DNA of 64,000 nucleotides from Polynucleobacter sp. 86C-FISCH (GTDB taxonomy: Bacteria; Pseudomonadota; Gammaproteobacteria; Burkholderiales; Burkholderiaceae), in assembly GCF_018882415.1 (NCBI RefSeq), contig NZ_JACVOL010000001.1, positions 62,001-126,000 of the forward strand, written 5' to 3'. Shown here piece by piece: positions 1 to 7,565 of this stretch. Position numbers and translations under genes: made by a program. The notes beneath the pieces are model-generated. The model searched no databases, was not told the origin of the DNA, and was given only the letters and a program-made list of their open reading frames with translations. How positions within the stretch are numbered: position 1 is the stretch's first letter; every line of letters begins with the position of its first letter.

Positions 1-23
1 ACTTCCTCTTTAAAGCTGGCCAT
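1..23 (-). CDS. Start of an unidentified gene cut by the window edge
   Basis: An ATG at position 23 on the minus strand is preceded by a good ribosome-binding site (AAGAGGAA, about 4 bases upstream). It opens a frame reading MASFKEE before the window ends. It lies 67 bases downstream of nadB on the same strand, so it could share its transcript. Too little is visible to name a product. The ribosome-binding site is the only real support. Confidence 0.4.
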
Positions 24-90
24 GAAATTCCTCTTAAGATATGACTAGCTTATCACCAAAAGTGCTGTTTTACGGGCTTGGTAAAGGCTT

Positions 91-1749
91 TTAAGGGGCT
101 GAATCGCCTTCAGAGCCTTCTGCCTGGGGAGTGAGAATGGTTGGGTATGAAACTGCCCAAGTGCCCGGGTAGTCGCGACTGTAATGCAGGCCACGGCTTT
201 CCCTGCGCATCAGGGCTGAACGCACAATAAGTTCTGCGCACTCCAGAAGATTGCGTAGCTCAATTAAGTCACGTGTAACCTTAAAGTTCGCGTAATACTC
301 TTGCACTTCATATCTGAGTAGCTTGATTCTGTGTAACGCGCGCTCTAAGCGACGATTGGTTCTGACGATGCCAACATAGTTCCACATCAGTGAACGTAAC
401 TCGTCCCAGTTATGGGCAATCACCACTTGCTCATCAGCATCCTCCACTTGACTCTCATCCCACAAAGGCAAGTTCGGCATTACTGGAGTCTTTAGATTGG
501 AGATGTCTTCTGCGGCAGCTTTACCAATAACAACACACTCTAATAAGGAGTTGCTGGCTAAACGATTGGCACCATGTAAGCCGGTGTAAGTTGCCTCACC
601 CACAGCATAGAGCCCTGGTAGATCAGTACGGCCTTTGAGGTCAGTGACTACACCTCCGCAGGTGTAGTGCGCAGCAGGCACTACCGGAATCGGCTCTTTG
701 GTGATATCTAAACCAAGACTCATGCAACGCGCATAAATCATCGGGAAATGCTCTTTAATAAAAGCCTCACCTAAATGAGTTGCATCTAGATGAACATAAT
801 CCAAACCGTGCTTCTTCATCTCAAAGTCGATAGCTCTGGCAACAATGTCACGCGGTGCTAATTCATTACGGTCATCATGTTCAGACATGAAACGAGTGCC
901 ATCAGGTAATTTCAATAAACCGCCCTCACCGCGCATCGCTTCTGTAATCAAGAAAGTACGATCGCTTGGGTGATAAAGGCAAGTTGGGTGAAATTGGATA
1001 AATTCCATATTGCCTACACGGCAGCCTGCACGCCAGGCCATGGCTATGCCGTCGCCGGTAGCGGTATCAGGATTGCTGGTGTAGCGATAGACCTTACCTA
1101 CACCGCCCGTAGCCAAGACAACTGACTTTGCTTCAATGGTTTCTACACGATTATTTTTAATATCGAGCGCATATACGCCATAACAACGATTAGGCTTAGT
1201 GCGCTGTGTTTTGGCATCCAACTGACGATTGGTGATGAGATCAAGTGCAATCCAATGCTCCAAGATCTGAATATTTTTATGAGCCCTGGCCTTATCCAGC
1301 AGCACTTCATGAATGGCTTTGCCGGTGGCATCGGCAGCGTGCGCAATGCGACGATGACTATGGCCACCCTCGCGAGTTAAATGCAAGCCCATAGGGCCAG
1401 ATTCATCGGTAGTGAATGGAACGCCCTGCTCTACCAACCATCGAATGGCTTCAGCACTTTCTTCGGCTATATAGCGTGCAGTCGATTCAACTACAAGACC
1501 TGCGCCGGCATCTAGGGTGTCGGCTACGTGTGAATCAATACTGTCGTGTTCTTTGTCAACCACCCCAACAATGCCGCCTTGCGCCCAAGCGGTTGCTGCT
1601 TCGCCTAAACCACGTTTTGCCATCAGGATCACTGGCTGGGATTCAGCCATATGCAATGCGACGGTTAAGCCTGCTAACCCAGCCCCAATAATGAGGACAG
1701 GGAGTTCTGCTTTATCGCCGGTGTTTGAAGAGGGTTTTGAACTGGCCAT
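91..1749 (-). CDS. nadB: L-aspartate oxidase
   Basis: Oxidises L-aspartate to iminoaspartate with FAD, the first step of de novo NAD synthesis; the product is used by quinolinate synthase NadA in the cytoplasm. The 552-residue length is normal for NadB. The N-terminal dinucleotide-binding motif IGAGLAGLT is at about residues 21-29. The succinate dehydrogenase/fumarate reductase flavoprotein signatures follow, including AWAQGGI, the EFIQFHPT segment and the late [13 protein letters not shown] segment that contacts FAD. The C-terminal helical domain is present. nadA and nadC are not adjacent. The ATG start at 1749 places the Rossmann motif at the usual distance from the N-terminus. Confidence 0.96.
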   Translation of the reverse strand: MASSKPSSNTGDKAELPVLIIGAGLAGLTVALHMAESQPVILMAKRGLGEAATAWAQGGIVGVVDKEHDSIDSHVADTLDAGAGLVVESTARYIAEESAEAIRWLVEQGVPFTTDESGPMGLHLTREGGHSHRRIAHAADATGKAIHEVLLDKARAHKNIQILEHWIALDLITNRQLDAKTQRTKPNRCYGVYALDIKNNRVETIEAKSVVLATGGVGKVYRYTSNPDTATGDGIAMAWRAGCRVGNMEFIQFHPTCLYHPSDRTFLITEAMRGEGGLLKLPDGTRFMSEHDDRNELAPRDIVARAIDFEMKKHGLDYVHLDATHLGEAFIKEHFPMIYARCMSLGLDITKEPIPVVPAAHYTCGGVVTDLKGRTDLPGLYAVGEATYTGLHGANRLASNSLLECVVIGKAAAEDISNLKTPVMPNLPLWDESQVEDADEQVVIAHNWDELRSLMWNYVGIVRTNRRLERALHRIKLLRYEVQEYYANFKVTRDLIELRNLLECAELIVRSALMRRESRGLHYSRDYPGTWAVSYPTILTPQAEGSEGDSAP

Positions 1750-1789
1750 GAAGGTCTTATTCTAAAGGTCGCCAGAGATATTCGCTCAT

Positions 1790-2068
1790 TTATCGCTTAA
1801 TGTCTCGGTAGAAGTTTTCGTGAGACCCTATAGACTCCAAATAAATTAGTCTCAATCCATCATCCATCGAGTACCCAAGCAAATAAAGCTGATTACTACT
1901 TCTGAACTTGAATACCCATAATTCCGACAAATCGCCCTTCTTTTTTTCACCGATAGTTGGTTTTTTGACTACCTGGACTACAGCGTCATCAACATCCTTG
2001 GCGGTTTTGTCATTTAATTTTTTATATTGTCTTAAGAATCGGCGTGTTTGAGAAACGTCATACGCCAT
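1790..2068 (-). CDS. RelE/ParE-family toxin
   Basis: A 92-residue basic protein with the size and layout of RelE/ParE-fold toxins: an N-terminal helical hairpin (RRFLRQYKKL), then a beta-rich half with WVFKFRSSNQLYLLGY and a C-terminal SHENFYRD motif typical of RelE/YafQ-type mRNA interferases. Its ATG overlaps the stop of the upstream antitoxin by one base (TAATG), which implies translational coupling. Known relatives either cleave mRNA in the ribosome or poison gyrase; the sequence alone does not separate these, although the SHENFYRD ending leans to RelE. Nothing suggests decay of the gene. Confidence 0.85.
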   Translation of the reverse strand: MAYDVSQTRRFLRQYKKLNDKTAKDVDDAVVQVVKKPTIGEKKKGDLSELWVFKFRSSNQLYLLGYSMDDGLRLIYLESIGSHENFYRDIKR

Positions 2069-2295
2069 TAAAGCTTCCTAGTTCGAGGGATGAATGGGGT
2101 AGATTGCTCTCTTGGCTCAGCCAATGAAGCAAGCGACTCCATAATGAATGCAACTGGCAGATCCGGGTTATCTATTGCCGCCCGACCTACTTTTGCCCAA
2201 AACTCGATTTGCCCAGCAATTGTTCGATGCTCCACCTTGGCCTCAACCTTGGCCAATTCATATAGATCATCATCAATTCTTACCGGCATACCCAT
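2068..2295 (-). CDS. ParD-like antitoxin
   Basis: A 75-residue protein, first gene of the pair. The N-terminal part (MPVRIDDDLYELAKVEAK) looks like the ribbon-helix-helix DNA-binding segment of ParD-like antitoxins. RTIAGQIEFWAKVGRAA forms the second helix pair, and the polar tail (REQSTPFIPRTRKL) would wrap the toxin. The start at 2295 has a near-perfect Shine-Dalgarno (AAGGAGG, 5 bases spacing). A palindrome just upstream (2318-2335) is the expected autoregulatory operator. Antitoxin-first order with a one-base overlap is the standard type II arrangement. Confidence 0.83.
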   Translation of the reverse strand: MGMPVRIDDDLYELAKVEAKVEHRTIAGQIEFWAKVGRAAIDNPDLPVAFIMESLASLAEPREQSTPFIPRTRKL

Positions 2296-2317
2296 TTGGA
2301 CCTCCTTTTTTGAAATT

Positions 2318-2335
2318 TTACTACAAAAGTAGTAA
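2318..2335. promoter_or_regulatory. Palindromic operator of the toxin-antitoxin operon
   Basis: TTACTACAAAAGTAGTAA is a perfect inverted repeat with 7-base arms and a 4-base centre, 23 bases upstream of the antitoxin start. Type II antitoxins with a ribbon-helix-helix fold normally repress their own operon by binding such a site. The binding itself is inference. Confidence 0.6.
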
Positions 2336-2350
2336 GTAAAAAAGTGAGGT

Positions 2351-2381
2351 TAAATAAAAAGGCCCCCGTTTGGGAGCCTTT
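2351..2381 (-). terminator. Rho-independent terminator of the formate dehydrogenase operon
   Basis: On the minus strand AAAGGCTCCC, loop AAAC, GGGGGCCTTT form a 10-base stem with one mismatch, followed by TTTTTATTTA. It lies about 20 bases after the fdhA stop at 2404, so it should end that operon before the toxin-antitoxin promoter. Confidence 0.8.
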
Positions 2382-2403
2382 CTATTACTAAGTAGAACTG
2401 GAT

Positions 2404-5295
2404 TTAGACAATAGCCGCTGGATTGAGTTTGGGATCGTTGGTGCCATATCCCATCAATGCGGAAGCCTGACCGCCTTTTGCCAATTTCACTGCGCAATAC
2501 TTAAACTCTGGAATCTTGCCAAATGGATCTAAGGCAGGATTGGTGATTAAGTTTGCAGCTGCTTCGTAGTAAGCAAACGGAATGAAGATCACGCCTCTTG
2601 GTGTGCCGTCATCTCTTCGAACGTGAATTCCCACCTCACCTCGACGAGACTGAACAGTAATCACATCACCAGCAGATACACCTAGCTGAGTCATGTCCTC
2701 ACCATTCATAGATACGGTAGCCATAGGCTCAATCGCATCGAGCACGGTAGCACGGCGCGTCATACTGCCGGTATGCCAATGCTCAAGCTGACGACCTGTA
2801 ATCAATACAAACGGGTACTCGGCATCAGGACGCTCATTTGCTGGAATGATGTCGGCTGGAACCAACTTCACCTTACCATCTGCTGTAGCAAATTGATCAT
2901 CAAACACAATCGGACGACCTGGATCTTCGGCAGATAAGCATGGGTAAGTCACGCTAGACTCTTTTTCTAGGCGCTCCCAAGTAATGCCCTTGATAGCACC
3001 ATGCATTGCTTGACGCATTTCGTCATAAACAGCAGCAACGCCAGCATCAGGACCTTGGTAATTCCAATTGAGGCCCATGCGTTTAGCAATTTCCTGAATG
3101 ATCCACAAGTCAGGCTTTGCATCGCCAGGAGGATTAATGGCTTTCTTGCCCATCTGCACCATACGGTCAGTATTGCTAGCCGTGCCTACCTTTTCAGGCC
3201 AAGCACTCGCAGGCAGAACCACATCCGCTAACAGGGCTGTTTCTGTCATAAAGATATCTTGTACGACCAAATGCTCTAAAGATGCCAAAGCATGGCGTGC
3301 ATGATTCAAGTCAGGGTCACTCATCGCAGGATTTTCACCTTCGACATACATGCCACGAATCTTGTCTGGATCAGAATCAGGAGCAGTGATCTTATGCATG
3401 ATCTCTACCACTGTGTAACCTGGCTTCTTATCTAAAGGTGTATCCCAAAACTTCTCAAACCAAGCATGTGCTTCTGGGTTGTCCACACGTTGATAGTTCG
3501 GGAACATCATCGGAATCAAACCAGCATCGCTAGCGCCTTGGACGTTGTTTTGACCGCGTAATGGATGCAATCCTGAACCAGGCTTACCAATTTGACCGGT
3601 GATACTCACCAAAGCAATTAAGCAGCGTGCATTATCAGTACCGTGTACGTGCTGGCTGACGCCCATGCCCCACAAAATCATGGCTGACTTGGTAGTCGCA
3701 AACTCACGAGCCACCTCACGCAGCGTCTCTGCTGGAATACCGCAGATCGGCGCCATCGCCTCAGGGCTATAGCCTTTGATGTTTTCTTTTAGAGCAGCAA
3801 AATTGTTGGCGCGGTTTTGCACGAAGTCTTTATCAACCAAACCTTCTTCGATGATCGTATAGATCATGGCATTGAGCATCGCCACATCAGTGTCTGGCTT
3901 GAACTGCATCATGCGCCAGGCATGCTTGCTAATATCTGTTGCACGTGGATCGCACAAAACAATTTTTGCCCCGCGTTTGGCGGCATTCTTAAACCAAGTA
4001 GCTGCTACTGGGTGATTTGCTGTTGGATTAGAGCCAATCAAGAAAATCATGCTGGAATGCTCAACATCATTCACCTGGTTACTTACAGCGCCAGAACCAA
4101 CGCCCTCAAGAAGCGCTGCTACAGATGAAGCATGACAAAGGCGCGTGCAATGGTCTACGTTATTACTGCCAAATCCAGTACGCACCAGTTTTTGGAATAA
4201 ATAAGCTTCTTCGTTACTGCCTTTTGCAGAGCCAAAGCCAGCCAATACTTTATTGCCGTATTGATCTTTCAGTTTCTTCAGGCCGCCGCCGGCAACTTCT
4301 AAAGCCTCTTCCCATGTCGCTTCACGGAAAATATCTGACCAGTCTTGCTTACCTTCTAAGATGGACTCATCCTTAGGAACGCCAGCCTTACGAATAAGTG
4401 GCTTAGTCAGGCGCTGTGGGTTATGGATGTAGTCCATACCGAAGCGGCCTTTAACGCATAAGCGATTGTGATTTGCTGGGCCATCACGACCTTCAACGCT
4501 AACAATTTTTTCATCTTTAACGTTGTATGTGATTTGGCATCCAACACCGCAGAATGGACAAACGGAATCTACCTTGCGATCCACTGTTTGCGAACCAATC
4601 AAACCTTTTGGCATTAGCGCACCAGTTGGACAAGCTTGTACACACTCGCCGCAAGCAACGCAAGTACTGTCGCCCATTGGATCGTTCAAGTCAAAAACGA
4701 TTTCACTATGAGCGCCACGCATGGCGTAGCCGATCACATCATTCACTTGCTCTTCACGACAAGCACGTACACAGCGATTACATTGAATACAGGCATCAAG
4801 ATTGACAGCCATCGCTGGATGAGAAACATCGCTGCTGACTTTTTCGCGGCGAATTGCTTTGAGCTCTGGTCGAACGGTAACATCCATGCGAGCAGCCCAA
4901 GTGCTGAGCTCACCATGCTGGTTCTTTTGCTCTTCTTCCTTGGTATCACCTACCCATTTAAAACCCTCATCAGGCATATCGGAGAGCAGCATTTCTAAAA
5001 CGAGCTTTTGACTCTTCACAGCGCGCTCGCTATTGGCTTTTACTTCCATGCCAGGCGTTGCGCTTCTGCAGCAACTTGGCGCTAAAGTGCGCTCGCCGTT
5101 GATTTCCACTACGCATGCACGGCAATTGCCGTCAGGACGATAGCCATCTTTAAAGCACAAGTGCGGAATATCAATGCCGTGACGCTTAGCTGCCTTGAGG
5201 ATGGTTTCACCTTCATAGGAAACAATCGTCTTGCCGTCTAGCTTGAACTCTACGGTTTGCAATTCAAGTTCTTTAGGATTTGTGGGTGCGTTCAT
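2404..5295 (-). CDS. fdhA: NAD-dependent formate dehydrogenase, catalytic alpha subunit
   Basis: Oxidises formate to CO2 at a molybdenum or tungsten bis-pterin centre and passes electrons to the NAD-reducing beta subunit. The 963 residues show, in order: a [2Fe-2S] domain (C47, C58, C61, C75); two [4Fe-4S] motifs (C169/172/175/179 and C212/215/218/222); a third cluster motif CPFCGVGC (246-253, with C280); the pterin oxidoreductase domain with the metal-ligand pair C387-H388 in HCTRLCHAS; and a C-terminal dinucleotide-binding domain (FVLITGRQLEHWHTGSMT). A cysteine, not selenocysteine, occupies the metal-ligand position. The motif spacing and the fused partner subunit match the two-gene Fdh1AB type of Methylorubrum better than the five-gene fdsGBACD type. 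Transcribed after fdhB with a 39-base gap. Confidence 0.94.
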   Translation of the reverse strand: MNAPTNPKELELQTVEFKLDGKTIVSYEGETILKAAKRHGIDIPHLCFKDGYRPDGNCRACVVEINGERTLAPSCCRSATPGMEVKANSERAVKSQKLVLEMLLSDMPDEGFKWVGDTKEEEQKNQHGELSTWAARMDVTVRPELKAIRREKVSSDVSHPAMAVNLDACIQCNRCVRACREEQVNDVIGYAMRGAHSEIVFDLNDPMGDSTCVACGECVQACPTGALMPKGLIGSQTVDRKVDSVCPFCGVGCQITYNVKDEKIVSVEGRDGPANHNRLCVKGRFGMDYIHNPQRLTKPLIRKAGVPKDESILEGKQDWSDIFREATWEEALEVAGGGLKKLKDQYGNKVLAGFGSAKGSNEEAYLFQKLVRTGFGSNNVDHCTRLCHASSVAALLEGVGSGAVSNQVNDVEHSSMIFLIGSNPTANHPVAATWFKNAAKRGAKIVLCDPRATDISKHAWRMMQFKPDTDVAMLNAMIYTIIEEGLVDKDFVQNRANNFAALKENIKGYSPEAMAPICGIPAETLREVAREFATTKSAMILWGMGVSQHVHGTDNARCLIALVSITGQIGKPGSGLHPLRGQNNVQGASDAGLIPMMFPNYQRVDNPEAHAWFEKFWDTPLDKKPGYTVVEIMHKITAPDSDPDKIRGMYVEGENPAMSDPDLNHARHALASLEHLVVQDIFMTETALLADVVLPASAWPEKVGTASNTDRMVQMGKKAINPPGDAKPDLWIIQEIAKRMGLNWNYQGPDAGVAAVYDEMRQAMHGAIKGITWERLEKESSVTYPCLSAEDPGRPIVFDDQFATADGKVKLVPADIIPANERPDAEYPFVLITGRQLEHWHTGSMTRRATVLDAIEPMATVSMNGEDMTQLGVSAGDVITVQSRRGEVGIHVRRDDGTPRGVIFIPFAYYEAAANLITNPALDPFGKIPEFKYCAVKLAKGGQASALMGYGTNDPKLNPAAIV

Positions 5296-5334
5296 GTTTG
5301 TCTCGTTATTCCCTGATTTTTATATGTACTTTTA

Positions 5335-7137
5335 TTAAGCTACTTCTTCTGGGAAATATTTATGAATACAACGAATGGGGTTTGGTGCTGCTTGACCTAG
5401 ACCACAAATAGAAGCATCCACCATCACTGTGGCTAGGTCTTCTAAAGTTTCTTGATCCCAAGACTTGGCTTGCATCAATTGAGCCGCCTTGCCTGTTCCT
5501 ACACGGCAAGGAGTACATTGACCGCAACTCTCATGCTCAAAGAAGTGCATGACGTTGAGGGCCATATCGCGTGCTTTGTCTTTATCACTAAACACCATCA
5601 CTGCAGCAGAACCAATAAAGCAGCCATAAGGCTGCAAGGTATCAAAGTCGAGTGGGATGTCATTCATAGTGGCGGGCAAGATACCGCCTGATGCACCACC
5701 AGGTAAATAGCCGTAGAACTTGTGGCCATCTTGCATGCCACCACAGTACTCATCAATCAACTCTTGAATAGTGATGCCAGCAGGAGCCAACTTCACACCA
5801 GGCTTCTTCACACGACCGCTCACGCTAAAGCTACGCAAGCCTTTGCGATCATGGCGACCAAATGAACTAAACCACTCCGGTCCGCGCTGAACAATATCGC
5901 GTACCCAGTACAAGGTTTCAAAGTTGTGCTCAAGCGTTGGTCTACCAAACAAACCAACTTGTGCAATGTATGGAGGACGCATACGTGGCTCACCACGTTT
6001 GCCTTCAATACTTTCAATCATGGCGGACTCTTCGCCGCAGATGTAAGCACCGGCACCACGACGCAATTCAATCGTAGGTAATTTGAATGGCGGATTAGCT
6101 TTGAGTTTTGCCAACTCAGCCTCTAGTAACTCTCTGCAGCCATGGTATTCATCGCGCAAATAGATATAGCAAGCATCGATACCCACTACATTGGCAGCAA
6201 TCAACAAGCCCTCTAGGAAGCGATGAGGATCACGCTCTAAGTAAGTACGGTCTTTAAATGTTCCTGGCTCGCCTTCGTCAATGTTCACAGCCATTAACTT
6301 AGGAGCAACTTGGTCTTTCACAATGCGCCATTTACGACCCGCCGGAAATCCTGCGCCGCCCAATCCGCGCAGACCAGAACTTTCCATGGCCTTGATGATG
6401 CTCTCAGCATCTTTCTTTCCTTCGTGGATTTCTTTGGCTAGTGCATAGCCACCTTGTGCACGATAAGACTCATAACCAACATAGTCTGGAGAAAGGGCTT
6501 GCATCTCACCTTGAGGTGATACGCCCTGCTCTGCTAATGCAGCAGGCTCAAATACGGCATCATCTTTAGCCATCGGCTGCGTGGTCAACTTATTTTTGAC
6601 AGCAGCAGAGACTTTATCGGTTGTAGCAAACAGCACTGGGTATTGATGTACCACCGCTACAGGGGCTTGCTCGCAACGCCCAACACATGGGGCTGCAATG
6701 ACTTTAATATTGGAATTACCCAAGATTCCCGGCAATTTGGCCAATAGATTTTGCGCGCCAGCTAATTCACAGGCAACGCCATCACAAACACGAATCGTAA
6801 TGTCTGCCACTGGATCGTTACCGCGCACAACTTCAAAGTGGTGATAGAAAGTAGCAACTTCATAAACCTCTGCCATTGGCAAATTCATTTCTTTTGCTAA
6901 GGCAACTAAATGACGATCATGCAAAGCGCGATACTCATCGTTGAGCTTGTGAAGATTTTCAATGAGCAAGTCACGACGATGTGGAGCCTCTCCAATCAAC
7001 TTGCGCACTTCTGCAACAGAAGCATCGTCAGCTTGACGACCCTTCAACTTGCTCTTGCGACGAATGGTTTCCCTCAAATCATCTGCCGTTGCAACAGCAA
7101 CCGCTTTGACTTCTCCAGAAGGCTTTGGATGATTCAT
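5335..7137 (-). CDS. fdhB: NAD-dependent formate dehydrogenase, fused beta subunit (NuoE-NuoF)
   Basis: The diaphorase subunit that takes electrons from FdhA and reduces NAD+. It is 600 residues long because two modules are fused. Residues about 30-190 are NuoE-like, with the thioredoxin-fold [2Fe-2S] ligands C118, C123, C151 and C155. Residues about 220-600 are NuoF-like, with the FMN/NAD site GLRGLGGAGFPAGRKW (255-270), GAGAYICGEESAMIESIEG, and the [4Fe-4S] motif ESCGQCTPCR (C538/541/544, plus C578). The open reading frame is continuous, so this is a real fusion and not a frameshift artefact. It is the first gene of the operon. No FdsC/FdhD-type sulfurtransferase or FdsD is encoded beside it. 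Confidence 0.94.
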   Translation of the reverse strand: MNHPKPSGEVKAVAVATADDLRETIRRKSKLKGRQADDASVAEVRKLIGEAPHRRDLLIENLHKLNDEYRALHDRHLVALAKEMNLPMAEVYEVATFYHHFEVVRGNDPVADITIRVCDGVACELAGAQNLLAKLPGILGNSNIKVIAAPCVGRCEQAPVAVVHQYPVLFATTDKVSAAVKNKLTTQPMAKDDAVFEPAALAEQGVSPQGEMQALSPDYVGYESYRAQGGYALAKEIHEGKKDAESIIKAMESSGLRGLGGAGFPAGRKWRIVKDQVAPKLMAVNIDEGEPGTFKDRTYLERDPHRFLEGLLIAANVVGIDACYIYLRDEYHGCRELLEAELAKLKANPPFKLPTIELRRGAGAYICGEESAMIESIEGKRGEPRMRPPYIAQVGLFGRPTLEHNFETLYWVRDIVQRGPEWFSSFGRHDRKGLRSFSVSGRVKKPGVKLAPAGITIQELIDEYCGGMQDGHKFYGYLPGGASGGILPATMNDIPLDFDTLQPYGCFIGSAAVMVFSDKDKARDMALNVMHFFEHESCGQCTPCRVGTGKAAQLMQAKSWDQETLEDLATVMVDASICGLGQAAPNPIRCIHKYFPEEVA

Positions 7138-7250
7138 ATTTTGTAGTCTCTAATTTTTATATTTATTGCTTTGCACGAATGCAGAGTTTTTCCCATCTTG
7201 CTTATTAAAAGTCCAGCCAAGCCAAATACTTAGCAGACTAGCAATACGCA

Positions 7251-7276
7251 AAATAACGCTTTATTTTGTGTTATTT
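7251..7276. promoter_or_regulatory. Inverted repeat upstream of fdhBA
   Basis: AAATAAC, 12 bases, GTTATTT form a 7-base inverted repeat about 115 bases before the fdhB start. The spacing and the T-N11-A-like geometry would suit a LysR-type regulator. No regulator gene is adjacent, so its role is a guess. Confidence 0.3.
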
Positions 7277-7283
7277 AACACCC

Positions 7284-7311
7284 CAAGTCCTTGACGGCGC
7301 TCAAGGACTTG
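7284..7311 (-). terminator. Strong hairpin after the small lipoprotein gene
   Basis: CAAGTCCTTGA and TCAAGGACTTG form a perfect 11-base stem with a 6-base loop, 20 bases after the lipoprotein stop at 7331. There is no T-run on the minus-strand side, so it is either an imperfect terminator or a structural block before the fdh promoter. A second small inverted repeat, AGGGT-TT-ACCCT (7317-7328), sits between it and the stop codon. Confidence 0.45.
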
Positions 7312-7330
7312 AATTCAGGGTTTACCCTAG

Positions 7331-7555
7331 TTATAGAAGGGATGGGGAAGGCTTGTCGCCAGGAGGAAGTGAGTAATCCAACTTGCGCTCATAAAGGCGT
7401 GCTTTGTAGCAATCCTGATAGCCTTTGCTGCCAATTTGCCAACCAATTGAGGTGCAGTCCTCTTGGGCGGCCGATTCAATGGAGCCGCAGCCTGTCAAAC
7501 CTAGGACAGCAAGGATTGTGAAGATAGAGAAAAAGCGCAATTTTGTTGAATTCAT
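7331..7555 (-). CDS. Small lipoprotein of unknown function
   Basis: About 74 residues. The start at 7555 is chosen because it gives a compact lipoprotein signal peptide (MNSTKLRFFSIFTILAVLGL followed by TGC lipobox); a longer in-frame start at 7588 would run into the upstream gene. The mature part carries three further cysteines and a run EDCTSIGWQIGSKGYQDCYK, which repeats a C-x-G-x-x-x-G pattern seen in small periplasmic lipoproteins. It follows the DUF748 gene by 10 bases on the same strand, so the two are probably cotranscribed. Function not recognised. Confidence 0.7.
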   Translation of the reverse strand: MNSTKLRFFSIFTILAVLGLTGCGSIESAAQEDCTSIGWQIGSKGYQDCYKARLYERKLDYSLPPGDKPSPSLL

Positions 7556-7565
7556 GACCTCAAGT

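Noticed and set aside
5335..7137. Possible frameshift fusing two formate dehydrogenase subunits
   Set aside because: The frame is open without interruption, the linker is of normal composition and such fusions are known for Fdh1B-type subunits.
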